Shown here one piece after another: positions 55,519-64,000 of a DNA stretch of 64,000 nucleotides (its first letter is position 1; each line of letters begins with the position of its first letter). Made by a program: the position numbers and the translations under genes. The notes beneath the pieces are model-generated. The model saw only the letters and a list, made by a program, of their open reading frames with translations. It did not search any database and was not told the DNA's origin. The DNA is from Lachnospiraceae bacterium (GTDB taxonomy: Bacteria > Bacillota > Clostridia > Lachnospirales > Lachnospiraceae): the NCBI GenBank assembly GCA_017399685.1, contig JAFQBM010000056.1, positions 1 through 64,000 on the forward strand, written 5' to 3'.

Positions 55519-56424
55519 TGTTTCCGTTTTTGGTAAGTACACCTGAAACTGCGTTCCTTTTTCTTCTTCTGATATCACTTTCAGGTATCCTCCTTCCAAC
55601 GATATAATTTTTCTGGAAAGATAAAGACCAATTCCTACTCCCGGCATCTGACTTACCCTCTGACTCCGGTAAAATCGTGTAAAAATGTTGGCCTGTTCTT
55701 CTTTCGCAATTCCAATTCCATCATCTTCAATTTCAATCATAGAAAATAACTCATATTCTTTGGCACGAATCCATACATTCCCTCCTGAATTCGTGTATTT
55801 AATGGCATTATCCAAAATGTTTCCTACTGCTTCTAAAGTCCATTTTTCATCAAATACTGCCCACATTTCTTGAAATTCAGTATGTATTTTTATTTCTTTT
55901 TCTATGGCTTTTTCCTGATACGTTTCATAAAGCACTTTTAGAAACTCGTTCAGTGAATGTTTTTTTCCATGAACATTGATTAAGTCATTTTCCAGACGGG
56001 AGATTTTTACCAGTGACTGAATCAGGAAATTCAGTTTTTCTGTCTGCTCCCCTATCCGGGTTACTAGTGTTTTCTCTTCCATGCCTAATTTTTTTTCTGA
56101 CAAATACTCCGTATATAACAAAAGATTTGCTAACGGGGTTTTCGTCTGATGACTTAAATCTGATACTGTCTGCTCTATCTGATTTTTTTGTTCTTCCAAC
56201 CGATTTAAAGACAATTTACTTGCAGATAAAAAACGGGAAAGTTTGGACTCAAGTTTCGATAGTCTGCTTTCATCGTAAGTTTTCTCCTCATAGGTTCCAC
56301 TAATGGCATCTTCCAGCATTCCATCAAGATTCCTTAGTATCCGGTACACTTTTACTATCATATAAACTGCAAATACCGTAAGACCTATACCTGTGCTGAT
56401 ACAAATGACGGATATGGTATTCAT
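55516..56424 (-). CDS. Sensor histidine kinase of the ABC-linked two-component system
   Basis: 302 residues with a single N-terminal helix (about 3-24) and no real extracellular domain, as in kinases that sense through a partner transporter. The phosphoacceptor is in SDLSHQTKTPLANLLLYTEY. The ATPase has ILDNAIKYT, EDDGIGI and GVGIGLYLS. It lies 130 bases after the regulator gene, an unusually large gap in which no gene was found. Confidence 0.85.
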   Translation of the reverse strand: MNTISVICISTGIGLTVFAVYMIVKVYRILRNLDGMLEDAISGTYEEKTYDESRLSKLESKLSRFLSASKLSLNRLEEQKNQIEQTVSDLSHQTKTPLANLLLYTEYLSEKKLGMEEKTLVTRIGEQTEKLNFLIQSLVKISRLENDLINVHGKKHSLNEFLKVLYETYQEKAIEKEIKIHTEFQEMWAVFDEKWTLEAVGNILDNAIKYTNSGGNVWIRAKEYELFSMIEIEDDGIGIAKEEQANIFTRFYRSQRVSQMPGVGIGLYLSRKIISLEGGYLKVISEEEKGTQFQVYLPKTET

Positions 56425-56554
56425 AAAACTCCCTCCATTCTTGCTTCTAACACACTGACTGCTAACTCCATAAATTTCAATTATTCAGTCCATGAATCAG
56501 CTCGTTTAAATTTTACCTGATTTTTATTTCTGCTAATCACCATCATTGTATTCC

Positions 56555-57211
56555 TCAGATTTCTTCCTGTTGCCAACGATATCCGATACCATAAATCGTC
56601 TTAATATAATTTCCACCAAGTTTATTTCGTAGTCTTCCCACCGTCACTGTTAAAGTATTTTCGTCAACCGAGTCCCAACTGTCCCAGATTTGATTAATCA
56701 GCTGGTTTCTCGTTAATGTTTGTCCGTAATTAAGAAGTAACATGGAAAGTAATTCCTGTTCCACCTTACTTAATGCAAGTTCTTCTCCATCTTTTTTATA
56801 GATTCTTTTTTCCAAATCCAGATGCAAAGAGCCAATTTCAAATACTTTCGGATTTTGGTTTCTACGAATCAGAGAGTGCACCCTTGCCCGTAAAATGCCG
56901 ATTCGAAAGGGTTTCGTTACATAATCATCTGCTCCCGCCTCGAAACCTAAGATTTCATCTTCTTCTGTATCTTTGGCTGTCAGCATTAATACTGGCATGA
57001 CAAGTTCCTTTCGATGCACTCTGCAAAATTCCAATCCATTTCCATCCGGTAAATTAATGTCGAGAATCAGCAATTGAAAAGATTCTTCTTTCAACTTTTC
57101 TTGCCCTTGCTTTAAGGAAGAGGCAATCAAGGTTTCATATCCTTCTTCTTCCAAAACCATGGCAATGCCCTGGGCAAGTGCCACATCATCTTCTATAATC
57201 AGTATTTTCAA
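56555..57211 (-). CDS. OmpR-family response regulator
   Basis: 218 residues: a receiver with acidic IIEDD, phosphoacceptor Asp51 in LLILDINLPDGNG and Lys in DYVTKPF, then a winged helix DNA-binding domain (SKVEQELLSMLLLNYGQTLT, ENTLTVTVGRLRNKLGG). With the kinase it probably controls the ABC genes upstream; candidate sites are at 60577-60655. Confidence 0.9.
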   Translation of the reverse strand: MKILIIEDDVALAQGIAMVLEEEGYETLIASSLKQGQEKLKEESFQLLILDINLPDGNGLEFCRVHRKELVMPVLMLTAKDTEEDEILGFEAGADDYVTKPFRIGILRARVHSLIRRNQNPKVFEIGSLHLDLEKRIYKKDGEELALSKVEQELLSMLLLNYGQTLTRNQLINQIWDSWDSVDENTLTVTVGRLRNKLGGNYIKTIYGIGYRWQQEEI

Positions 57212-57240
57212 CCTGAACCCCTCCTCTCTTGCTCTAATAT

Positions 57241-59859
57241 TTAAAAACTATCCCGTAAACGTTCCACGACAGGACTTTTCTTCAAATTCTGGTAGCATAC
57301 TACCGGTATCAGAATTCCTAATAACATATATATCGGTAAAATAATCAAAAGTGGCAATATGGTCATTTTCGCTGTAAAGAACCATAATACACCGGATAAT
57401 GCCTCCATCACAAACAACTGCAATATTCCACTGATACATATTGCAAGCAGAACTGAGAAAACAGTATAGAACATACCTTCATATATCAGCATCCTCCTTA
57501 ACTGTCCCCCTGTCATTCCCACTGATTGTAACATAGCAAATTCTTTTTTTCTACTATGAATTCCGGTTAAAATAGAATTAAAAAAGTTTACCACCCCAAT
57601 CAGTCCTATGATAAAGGCCAGAATGCTTCCTACCAAAAGAAACATATTTCGGAAGGAAGAAAATTCCTCCTGATATTTCTGCTTGGATTCAAAATCATAA
57701 CCTGTTTTATATTCTTCGGTATATACTTCCAAAAATTCCTGCATGTCTTCATTAGAATCTTTTGTCGTATTAAACATATAAGACATTATTAAGTCGGAAC
57801 CGGTGTCTTTTTTATAGGTATCACTGTCTAACACAAACGACATACTTCCAAAAGAACGGGTTGACATAGGATATGGTATGACAACCTTGGCACAGACAGT
57901 GTAAATAATATCTTTCGGATTTTCATATTCCCACCGGATATCTTCCGACTTTGTATTTTCATTGATTGCTCCACCGGTACTTGCATCATATCTTACAATC
58001 CTATCATAATAACTGACTTTTATCTGTTCTCCCACTTCTACCTGACAGGATTTTTCGATAGGATTCCCATAATCATCCGCATCTACCACTGCAATGATAT
58101 AATGTTCGTTACGAGCTGATACTTTTGAAATATCCCCTTCTAACACCTTTACATTGGATAATGGAAATTCATCCATTCCGTATATATTGATGCTTTCCGG
58201 ATAAAGCCCATTTTCATCCGCTTCCTTGCCACTTACAGTCATTCCCATCTCAGCATCTTCAAAATACCAATAATTTTTTAACTCTTCTTCGCTAAACCAT
58301 CCCCCGGCAGAAGCTCCTATGTATATCTTTCCACTTTCTGTAATTCCTTCCACGGATTCTATTTCCCAGATGACATCTTCTTCTACTCCATCGATTTCTT
58401 CATACTTAAAATAACCATTTTGTGCCACAATAAAATCCGAGACATAGAATCTTTGTGTAAATTTATCCATGTCAAAGCCTTTGGAAAACGAGAACACCAG
58501 ATAAAACAATACCGCTGATAAGGTAAGGGATAATACTACAGTTACGGTTTTCTTTTTATTTCTTCCTAAATTGGCAAATGCCATTTTTAAAATTCTGGCA
58601 CTGCTGTCTCCACCCTTTAAGGCTTTCTTTTTTATTTCTACCTGAGTAAATCTAAGAGCCTCCATTGGCAATACTTTCCCTGCGATTCTTCCCGGTTTTT
58701 CGCAAGAAAGAATGACCGTAAGCAAGGAAAACAAAGCTGCTCCGACAAAAATAAGCGGATGAACAGAAACTGCTACCACCGTCTGATTCATTTGTTCCAT
58801 TATCACCGGCACCAATGCATTGCCTAAGAAAAATCCTATGATAAGACCAATGGGAATACCTATTATGGAAAACAACATTGCCTGAATCCGAATCATTTTT
58901 TCAATCTGTTTTTTGGTGGTTCCAATGGTTTTTAGCAACCCATAATACTGAATGTCTTTTTGTACGGAAATCTGAAAAATATTATATATGATAAGGTATC
59001 CGGAAACTACCACCACCAAAAGAAGCAAAGCAATTCCTGCCACGGTAAATCCACTTTCGCCTTCTCCTTTTCCTATCTGAGTGGTGAGATATCCCCAGTT
59101 GACTCCGGTTGCCAAGTAATTCGAGGCTTGAGGGTCTGTATTCTGGTATCCATGATTTTTTAATAACTTTTCCAGTTTCCCCTCAATATCTAAGGAATTG
59201 CGAAACATAATCCCCATTGTCCATGCATTTTCTTCCTCTATGGAATATCGTTCAAAAATTTCATGGCAGTAGCTTTCTGACACAATTATCATAGAAACTG
59301 CACTGGCAGCGTCAAATTCCCACCAACCGCATAATTTAAAAGTATCTGTGACGGTATTTTCCATTCCTACCCCATAGGTAAGGGTAATTTCTTTCCCTAA
59401 TTCCGGCTCTACACCAAGGATTTCCAATGCCTTGGTATCCATGGCGATTTCTTTGGTTCCTTCTTTTGGAAGTGAGCCTGTCTCAGGCTCACTGTAGTAA
59501 GATTTGGCACAGTTTTCATCCATATAACTGATTTCTGCCTGTATTTTTTCAAATCCACCCTCTTCACAAAATCCTAAAAATAATCTTGCCCCTGAATAAT
59601 CAATTAAGGCATCATCCTGAAGTTCTTCGATTTGTTCTTTTGTAACATTTTTCATCGCCACATGGTCAAATCCTCCACTTTGACGAAAGGATTCCTCTTG
59701 AATGGAGTTAAGAATCGTTCCCCCTATAGAAAAAATACTGGAAAAAAGAATCGTGGTAAGGGCAATGGCGATGACTGCCACCCTGTTTCTGGTCTGATTT
59801 ACCTTAAGACTTTTTAAGGTCAGTTTCCAGATTAATTTTCGATTGTTTACCTGAAACAT
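57241..59859 (-). CDS. FtsX/MacB-type ABC transporter permease
   Basis: 872 residues. It has a N-terminal helix after LKVNQTRNRVAVIAIALTTI, three helices around 270-390, a fifth near 440, a large extracellular domain (about 460-745), and four final helices with the FtsX signature near LAFIIGLIGVVNFFNSILTG. The layout is the duplicated FtsX type seen in antimicrobial peptide resistance (not the shorter BceB form). Start at 59859, three bases after the ATPase stop. With the two-component genes it suggests a peptide-sensing detoxification module. Confidence 0.85.
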   Translation of the reverse strand: MFQVNNRKLIWKLTLKSLKVNQTRNRVAVIAIALTTILFSSIFSIGGTILNSIQEESFRQSGGFDHVAMKNVTKEQIEELQDDALIDYSGARLFLGFCEEGGFEKIQAEISYMDENCAKSYYSEPETGSLPKEGTKEIAMDTKALEILGVEPELGKEITLTYGVGMENTVTDTFKLCGWWEFDAASAVSMIIVSESYCHEIFERYSIEEENAWTMGIMFRNSLDIEGKLEKLLKNHGYQNTDPQASNYLATGVNWGYLTTQIGKGEGESGFTVAGIALLLLVVVVSGYLIIYNIFQISVQKDIQYYGLLKTIGTTKKQIEKMIRIQAMLFSIIGIPIGLIIGFFLGNALVPVIMEQMNQTVVAVSVHPLIFVGAALFSLLTVILSCEKPGRIAGKVLPMEALRFTQVEIKKKALKGGDSSARILKMAFANLGRNKKKTVTVVLSLTLSAVLFYLVFSFSKGFDMDKFTQRFYVSDFIVAQNGYFKYEEIDGVEEDVIWEIESVEGITESGKIYIGASAGGWFSEEELKNYWYFEDAEMGMTVSGKEADENGLYPESINIYGMDEFPLSNVKVLEGDISKVSARNEHYIIAVVDADDYGNPIEKSCQVEVGEQIKVSYYDRIVRYDASTGGAINENTKSEDIRWEYENPKDIIYTVCAKVVIPYPMSTRSFGSMSFVLDSDTYKKDTGSDLIMSYMFNTTKDSNEDMQEFLEVYTEEYKTGYDFESKQKYQEEFSSFRNMFLLVGSILAFIIGLIGVVNFFNSILTGIHSRKKEFAMLQSVGMTGGQLRRMLIYEGMFYTVFSVLLAICISGILQLFVMEALSGVLWFFTAKMTILPLLIILPIYMLLGILIPVVCYQNLKKSPVVERLRDSF

Positions 59860-59862
59860 GGC

Positions 59863-60543
59863 TTACTCACCCCTTTTCTTAATCTTACCATCTTCGATTT
59901 GTATGATTCTATCCGCTAACTGGGCAATTTCTTCGTTATGGGTAATCATTACAATGGTCTGTGAAAATTTCTCACTACTAATTTTAAACAAGGAAAGCAC
60001 ATCCTGACTGGTTTTACTGTCCAGATTTCCCGTAGGCTCATCTGCCAGAATAATGGCCGGTTTTGTAGCCAATGCTCTGGCAATGGCTACTCTTTGCTGC
60101 TGTCCTCCGGATAACTGGGATGGAAGATTATTTAGCTTGGACTCCAGGCCTAAGGTTTTAATGATTTCCTGCACATATTCTTTTTCCGGCTTATCCCCGT
60201 CTAATTCAATGGGCAGTACAATGTTTTCATAGACATTTAACACTGGAACCAAATTATAACTTTGAAAGACAAAACCGATTTTTCTTCTTCGAAAAATTGT
60301 AAGTTCCTCTTCTTTTAAAGAAAAAATATCTTTTCCTCCTACATAAACCTTACCGGAGCTTGGTCGGTCCAAGCCTCCCAGCATATGTAACAATGTGGAT
60401 TTTCCACTTCCCGATGTTCCTACGATAGAAACAAACTCTCCCTCTTCTACCTTAAAATCCACCCCATCTAAGGCATGAACCTGAGTATCCCCGGTTCCGT
60501 AAGTTTTTCTTAACTCTTTTGTTTCAAGTATGGTCATTTTCAT
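59863..60543 (-). CDS. ABC transporter ATP-binding protein (MacB/LolD type)
   Basis: 226 residues. Walker [21 protein letters not shown], the family motif [20 protein letters not shown], signature [19 protein letters not shown], Walker [14 protein letters not shown] and switch His ITHNEE are all present. First gene of the four-gene operon, with an AGGAGG site. Confidence 0.9.
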   Translation of the reverse strand: MKMTILETKELRKTYGTGDTQVHALDGVDFKVEEGEFVSIVGTSGSGKSTLLHMLGGLDRPSSGKVYVGGKDIFSLKEEELTIFRRRKIGFVFQSYNLVPVLNVYENIVLPIELDGDKPEKEYVQEIIKTLGLESKLNNLPSQLSGGQQQRVAIARALATKPAIILADEPTGNLDSKTSQDVLSLFKISSEKFSQTIVMITHNEEIAQLADRIIQIEDGKIKKRGE

Positions 60544-60576
60544 TTCCTCCTGGCTAAACTGTTTGTTTTAAATAGT

Positions 60577-60655
60577 ATTTCATTTATAAAACATCTCATT
60601 TTTGAATAATATCTCATTTTTCGAGCAATATCTTTTTGGGGGAAAATATCTCAAA
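60577..60655 (-). promoter_or_regulatory. Array of spaced direct repeats upstream of the ABC-TCS operon
   Basis: On the minus strand AAATGAGATAT-like units recur at about 18-bp spacing: copies begin on the plus strand at 60577, 60593, 60611, 60630 and 60648 (ATTTCATTTAT, ATCTCATTTTT twice, ATCTTTTT, ATCTC). This is a plausible binding array for the response regulator at 56555. No clear -35/-10 pair was found inside it. Confidence 0.45.
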
Positions 60656-60772
60656 CATTCTTTTTGAAATATTTTAAAGTTTTATAACTTCTAAAATCTA
60701 TTTCGCTTCTATCATAGAATAAAACAAAAATCTTACGAGAAACTAACAGAAATAAAATATTTTTGAAAATAC

Positions 60773-60807
60773 AAAAAAAGCATCCAGACTTTTTAATCTA
60801 AATGCTT
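60773..60807 (-). terminator. Terminator after the HPP-like gene
   Basis: Minus-strand AAGCATTTAGA pairs with TCTGGATGCTT, followed by TTTTTGT. Confidence 0.75.
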
Positions 60808-60834
60808 AGGTACGTTATCCTCTAGTTACAATCA

Positions 60835-61134
60835 TTATTTGTTATGATAGTTATATTTAAAAAGTAACACCCCTACTTTCCCTTTTATGCCTATTCCAAA
60901 TACAGACAATATTAAAACTCCAAAAAACACCTGCACCGGATAAAAAAACAACATTGTTTCCGGTATCAGCATTGCCAGAATCGTCATGGCTCCTGCTGGT
61001 GGTAAAAATACATCAAATGTGAATAGATATATGATCATAAACAAGATTGCAACTACTGCAGAAAGGGTGCATATGATAGGGATTAGGTTACTGCTTATCC
61101 CTGTTTTTATTCTTGTTAATGTTTCTTTTGTCAT
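60835..61134 (-). CDS. Short HPP-family-like membrane protein
   Basis: 99 residues, about three helices (15-38, 48-62, 65-82). The FLPPAGAMTILAMLIPE segment, next to YPVQVFFGVLIL, resembles the HPP membrane family, although that family is usually longer, so this may be a truncated or minimal member. The function of HPP proteins is poorly known. It lies downstream of the decayed zeta toxin locus. Confidence 0.5.
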   Translation of the reverse strand: MTKETLTRIKTGISSNLIPIICTLSAVVAILFMIIYLFTFDVFLPPAGAMTILAMLIPETMLFFYPVQVFFGVLILSVFGIGIKGKVGVLLFKYNYHNK

Positions 61135-61148
61135 AGTTCCCGCCTCGT

Positions 61149-61268
61149 CTACTGCTTTATATTATCCATTATTTCACAACAATTTTCTCCCTCTTCTATC
61201 TCTTTGAAATATTTGACAGTTTTTACTAGTGCAATTCTTTTTTCCATCTCTTCAACAAAATTTAAGCC
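61149..61268 (-). pseudogene. Short coding remnant after the zeta toxin
   Basis: An open stretch of about 40 codons (VEEMEKRIALVKTVKYFKEI, then a TAG at 61149-61151) has no start codon of its own in frame. It is probably the tail of a lost gene that followed the toxin. Confidence 0.35.
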
Positions 61269-61279
61269 CTGACCAAAAT

Positions 61280-61743
61280 CTATGAATCAATATTTAACAT
61301 TTTCTTTTCCATATTAAAAATATTCGTTAATGTTTCAATATCCTCCCGCAACCATTCATTGCATTCATCATAAAAATATTGTTCTTTTTTCTTCTTAAAA
61401 ATTCTATGAGGTTTCTTTTTCGAATTATCATATATGTGACAAATATCACTCACTTCCACAACATCTTTTACCAATTTTAGCGCCCTATCATATCTGGCAA
61501 CAATCTTATCTTCCGGAACATCACTGTTTCAAAACAAAACTCCTGCACATTTTTCAAATATTCTTCTCTCTGTTTTTCTGCAATTTGTGCAGCTTCCAAA
61601 TCAGAACACTTCAGATTCTGTTTAATTTCATCTGCATTAATATAAGCGATTGGTGGTTTTAATAATTCCGTAAAAGTGCTTTTACCAGAACCATTCGGTC
61701 CGGCAAATACAACTATTTCAGGCTTCTTCTGTAACTCGTTCAC
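61280..61743 (-). pseudogene. Zeta-toxin family kinase, deleted and frameshifted
   Basis: The first part has the P-loop VVFAGPNGSGKSTFTELLKP, the INADEI motif and FCFETVM, all typical of zeta toxins, which phosphorylate UDP-GlcNAc. After FETVM the frame runs out within a few codons. The C-terminal part resumes in another frame as VPEDKIVARYDRALKLVKDV and ends MLNIDS. Between the halves the expected ~50-60 residues (helix and Arg-rich segment before GGHxVPE) are missing. The join lies in a GTGATG/TGATG stretch, suggesting deletion between short repeats. The toxin should be inactive. Confidence 0.8.
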
Positions 61744-61939
61744 TATAACGTCCCTCTCTCATCTTTTTTCCAACAACAACCCTCGAACCATCACTATATT
61801 CCTGATATATTGTCTGTGTTTCTCCATCATATATAACTATCGGATTATCCATTGCCTTTTGCTTTTCAATTTCAATCTTAACTGCCGCATTGGCACGTTT
61901 TACTACTTGTGAATCGGTAATATATTCATTGCGTTCCAT
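61718..61939 (-). CDS. Antitoxin partner of the zeta-like toxin
   Basis: About 73 residues from the ATG at 61939 (MERNEYITDSQVVKRANAAV); an ATG at 61945 is also in frame near the AGGAGG site. It is charged, helical at the N-terminus, with a beta-like IYQEYSDGSRVVVGKK tail. Its end overlaps the toxin start by 26 bases, the usual order for this class. Its frame is intact although the toxin is broken. Confidence 0.65.
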   Translation of the reverse strand: MERNEYITDSQVVKRANAAVKIEIEKQKAMDNPIVIYDGETQTIYQEYSDGSRVVVGKKMREGRYSERVTEEA

Positions 61940-62002
61940 AATCATCTTGCCTCCTCACTATCTATCCTTATTATATGTCAAATATTATAAAAAATGAAAT
62001 AT

Positions 62003-62056
62003 AGGAGCGAGGCAAAACAATGTATTCTTTTTAATCATTGTTTGTCTCACTCCTAT
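62003..62056 (-). terminator. Terminator after the GGGtGRT gene
   Basis: Minus-strand TAGGAGTGAGACAAACAATG pairs with CATTGTTTTGCCTCGCTCCTA, followed by TATTTCATTTTTT. A very stable stem. Confidence 0.85.
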
Positions 62057-62082
62057 CTAATTAAAATTTATATTACCAATTC

Positions 62083-63093
62083 TTAGAATTTACCAGCGTC
62101 TGCTGCTTCCTGAATAGAAACTGCTACAGCTACTGTCATACCAACCATTGGGTTGTTACCAGCACCGATAAGTCCCATCATTTCTACGTGAGCAGGAACA
62201 GAGGAAGAACCAGCGAACTGAGCATCAGAGTGCATACGTCCCATAGTATCTGTCATACCATAAGAAGCAGGACCTGCTGCCATATTATCTGGGTGAAGAG
62301 TACGTCCTGTACCACCACCAGAAGCTACTGAGAAGTATTTCTTTCCTTGTTCGATACATTCTTTCTTATAAGTACCTGCAACTGGATGTTGGAATCTTGT
62401 AGGGTTAGTTGAGTTACCAGTGATAGAAACGTCAACACCTTCCTTATGCATGATAGCAACACCTTCGCAAACATCATTTGCACCGTAGCAGTTTACTTTT
62501 GCACGAAGACCTTCTGAGTATGCTTTTCTGGATACTTCTTTTACAGTGTTTGTATATGGATCATATTCTGTTTCTACAAATGTAAATCCGTTAATACGAG
62601 AAATAATCTGAGCTGCATCTTTACCAAGACCGTTTAAGATAACGCGTAATGGTTTCTTACGAACTTTGTTTGCTTTTTCAGCAATACCAATCGCACCTTC
62701 TGCAGCTGCGAAAGATTCGTGACCTGCTAAGAATGCGAAACATTCAGTTTCTTCTTCCAATAACATCTTACCAAGGTTACCATGTCCAAGACCTACCTTA
62801 CGAGTATCTGCAACAGAACCTGGGATACAGAAAGCCTGAAGACCTTCACCGATTGCAGCAGCAGCGTCAGCAGCTCTCTTGCAACCTTTCTTAATTGCGA
62901 TAGCTGCACCTGTAATATAAGCCCAGCATGCGTTTTCGAAGCAGATTGGCTGAATGCCTTTTACCATAGCATATACGTCTAAACCTGCATCTTTTGTAAT
63001 TTTTTCAGCTTCTTCAAGAGAAGCGATTCCATAACTGTTTAAAACTGCATTGATCTGATCAATACGTCTTTCATATGATTCAAATAAAGCCAT
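62083..63093 (-). CDS. GGGtGRT protein
   Basis: 336 residues. The family is named for the motif seen here as SVASGGGTGRTLHPDNMAAG. Other conserved parts are GLGHGNLGKMLLEEETECFA, FLAGHESFAAAEGAIGIAEK and the C-terminal MMGLIGAGNNPMVGMTVAVA. No signal peptide; soluble. The biochemical role is unknown. The gene is consistently found with an Fe-S scaffold-like partner, as here (21 bases apart), suggesting a joint function in Fe-S or sulfur chemistry. Confidence 0.9.
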   Translation of the reverse strand: MALFESYERRIDQINAVLNSYGIASLEEAEKITKDAGLDVYAMVKGIQPICFENACWAYITGAAIAIKKGCKRAADAAAAIGEGLQAFCIPGSVADTRKVGLGHGNLGKMLLEEETECFAFLAGHESFAAAEGAIGIAEKANKVRKKPLRVILNGLGKDAAQIISRINGFTFVETEYDPYTNTVKEVSRKAYSEGLRAKVNCYGANDVCEGVAIMHKEGVDVSITGNSTNPTRFQHPVAGTYKKECIEQGKKYFSVASGGGTGRTLHPDNMAAGPASYGMTDTMGRMHSDAQFAGSSSVPAHVEMMGLIGAGNNPMVGMTVAVAVSIQEAADAGKF

Positions 63094-63113
63094 TATAGTT
63101 TCCTCCTCTTTCT

Positions 63114-63818
63114 CTATTTCACTTCTTCATCTGTTCTAGGATCAATAATCTTAACAGCATCAGCAACACGTCCATATTGTCCGCAAGCTTTTTCGTAAGC
63201 AGTGTTAGGATCATCACCTTTCTTGATGAAGTCTGTCATCTTACCAAGGCTAACGAATTTATAACCGATGATTTGGTTATCAGCATCAAGAGCGATACCA
63301 GTAACATAACCTTCTGCCATTTCTAAGTAACGAGGACCTTTCTTAAGTGTACCGTACATAGTACCAACCTGAGAACGTAATCCTTTTCCTAAATCTTCAA
63401 GACCTGCACCGATTGCAAGACCATCTTCAGAGAATGCACTTTGAGTACGTCCGTAAACGATCTGTAAGAATAATTCTCTCATTGCTGTATTAATAGCATC
63501 ACAAACTAAGTCAGTGTTTAATGCTTCAAGGATAGTTCTGCCAGGTAAAATTTCAGCTGCCATAGCTGCTGAGTGAGTCATACCTGAACATCCGATAGTT
63601 TCTACTAATGCTTCCTGAATGATACCTTCTTTTACATTTAAAGATAACTTACAAGCACCTTGCTGTGGAGCACACCAGCCAATACCGTGTGTAAAACCAG
63701 AGATATCTTTAACATCTTTTGCTTTCACCCATTTTGCTTCTTCTGGGATAGGTGCACAACCGTGATTAACGCCTTGTGCTACTGTACACATTTTTTCAAC
63801 TTCATGTGAGTAAATCAT
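63114..63818 (-). CDS. NifU-like iron-sulfur scaffold family protein, partner of GGGtGRT
   Basis: 234 residues, related to the IscU/NifU scaffold fold but longer. Candidate cluster ligands: Cys in GIGWCAPQQGACKLS, TIGCSGMTHSAAMAAEILPG (corresponding to the scaffold GC motif), LVCDAINTAM and KACGQYGR. It starts MIYSHEVEKMCTVAQG at 63818 behind AAAGGAG. First gene of the two-gene operon. It is not the housekeeping IscU, since no IscS is adjacent. Confidence 0.85.
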   Translation of the reverse strand: MIYSHEVEKMCTVAQGVNHGCAPIPEEAKWVKAKDVKDISGFTHGIGWCAPQQGACKLSLNVKEGIIQEALVETIGCSGMTHSAAMAAEILPGRTILEALNTDLVCDAINTAMRELFLQIVYGRTQSAFSEDGLAIGAGLEDLGKGLRSQVGTMYGTLKKGPRYLEMAEGYVTGIALDADNQIIGYKFVSLGKMTDFIKKGDDPNTAYEKACGQYGRVADAVKIIDPRTDEEVK

Positions 63819-64000
63819 GTTGAAACTCCTTTCAAAAATAAATTCGTTAATTCATTGAGGTTTTCCTCTGTATTGATTCTTCCTGACACTCTTTGATAAA
63901 AAGTCTCAAAAACAATACCTTGCTCCTATTTTCTCACAAACTTCTGAATTAGTCTAGTTTTTTTTTTAATTTTTAGCAACAATTCAAAGTGAAATCAAAA
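63819..64000. other. Upstream region of the NifU-like/GGGtGRT operon
   Basis: 182 bases to the window edge with no gene. A small hairpin GAGG AAAA CCTC lies near 63858-63869. No promoter with good -35 and -10 boxes was found; the region is AT-rich with long A runs. Confidence 0.4.

Noticed and set aside
60577-60655. CRISPR-like array
   Set aside because: Repeat units are only about 10 bp with ~8-bp gaps and imperfect; no cas genes are present.

Overview
The window reads as the chromosome of a low-GC anaerobic Firmicute, most likely a Lachnospiraceae member (Clostridia). The basis is family content: class I IlvC, a MetH without reactivation domain, an NfnAB-type flavoprotein pair, DUF975 and DUF2085 membrane proteins, the GGGtGRT/NifU-like pair, TTGACA/TATAAT promoters and strong AGGAGG ribosome sites. 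Almost every gene is on the minus strand. No rRNA, tRNA, CRISPR array, prophage or intact transposase was seen.

1-9,900 is an AT-rich accessory island of small paralogous genes of unknown function (families called A, B and C here), one lipoprotein, one membrane protein, a decayed RelE/ParE toxin with its antitoxin, and many gene fragments. A segment of about 1.5-2 kb is duplicated (3277-5295 and 7398-8936). Three elements in the island (2248-2328, 5210-5283, 8844-8925) match the c-di-GMP-I (GEMM-I) riboswitch aptamer. Each is followed by a terminator hairpin that reuses the last aptamer strand, so each of the three gene groups looks like a c-di-GMP-controlled transcription unit. A large GGDEF protein gene (9966-13322) lies immediately upstream of the island. 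This is the most unusual content of the window. The island resembles an orphan immunity-gene array, but no toxin gene is visible.

13,600-27,700 is an amino-acid biosynthesis block: serC-serA, then leuD-leuC-leuD-leuC-leuB-ilvD-ilvB with two complete isopropylmalate isomerase-type pairs. A divergent LysR regulator has a palindrome about 65 bp upstream of the predicted leu start site. ilvN-ilvC follow with their own promoter. A palindromic GC-rich repeat lies between leuB and ilvD, and one arm of the same repeat lies between leuC and leuB.

27,800-46,400 holds a DUF975 protein, cobalamin-dependent methionine synthase, a secreted transglutaminase-like protein with a LexA-type box inside its promoter, an ABC-2 exporter operon ending in a membrane-anchored nuclease, a flavodoxin/SCP2-like protein, aroB, DUF2085 and zinc-ribbon proteins, a type I toxin-antitoxin locus (39498-39789), a polysaccharide deacetylase, a hybrid histidine kinase and a TraX-PAS-GGDEF fusion.

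46,600-64,000 holds serS, a ClpP-like protein, purH with a small membrane protein, guaB, nfnA-nfnB, an FtsX-type ABC transporter with its two-component system, an HPP-like protein, a decayed zeta toxin with its antitoxin, and the GGGtGRT/NifU-like pair.
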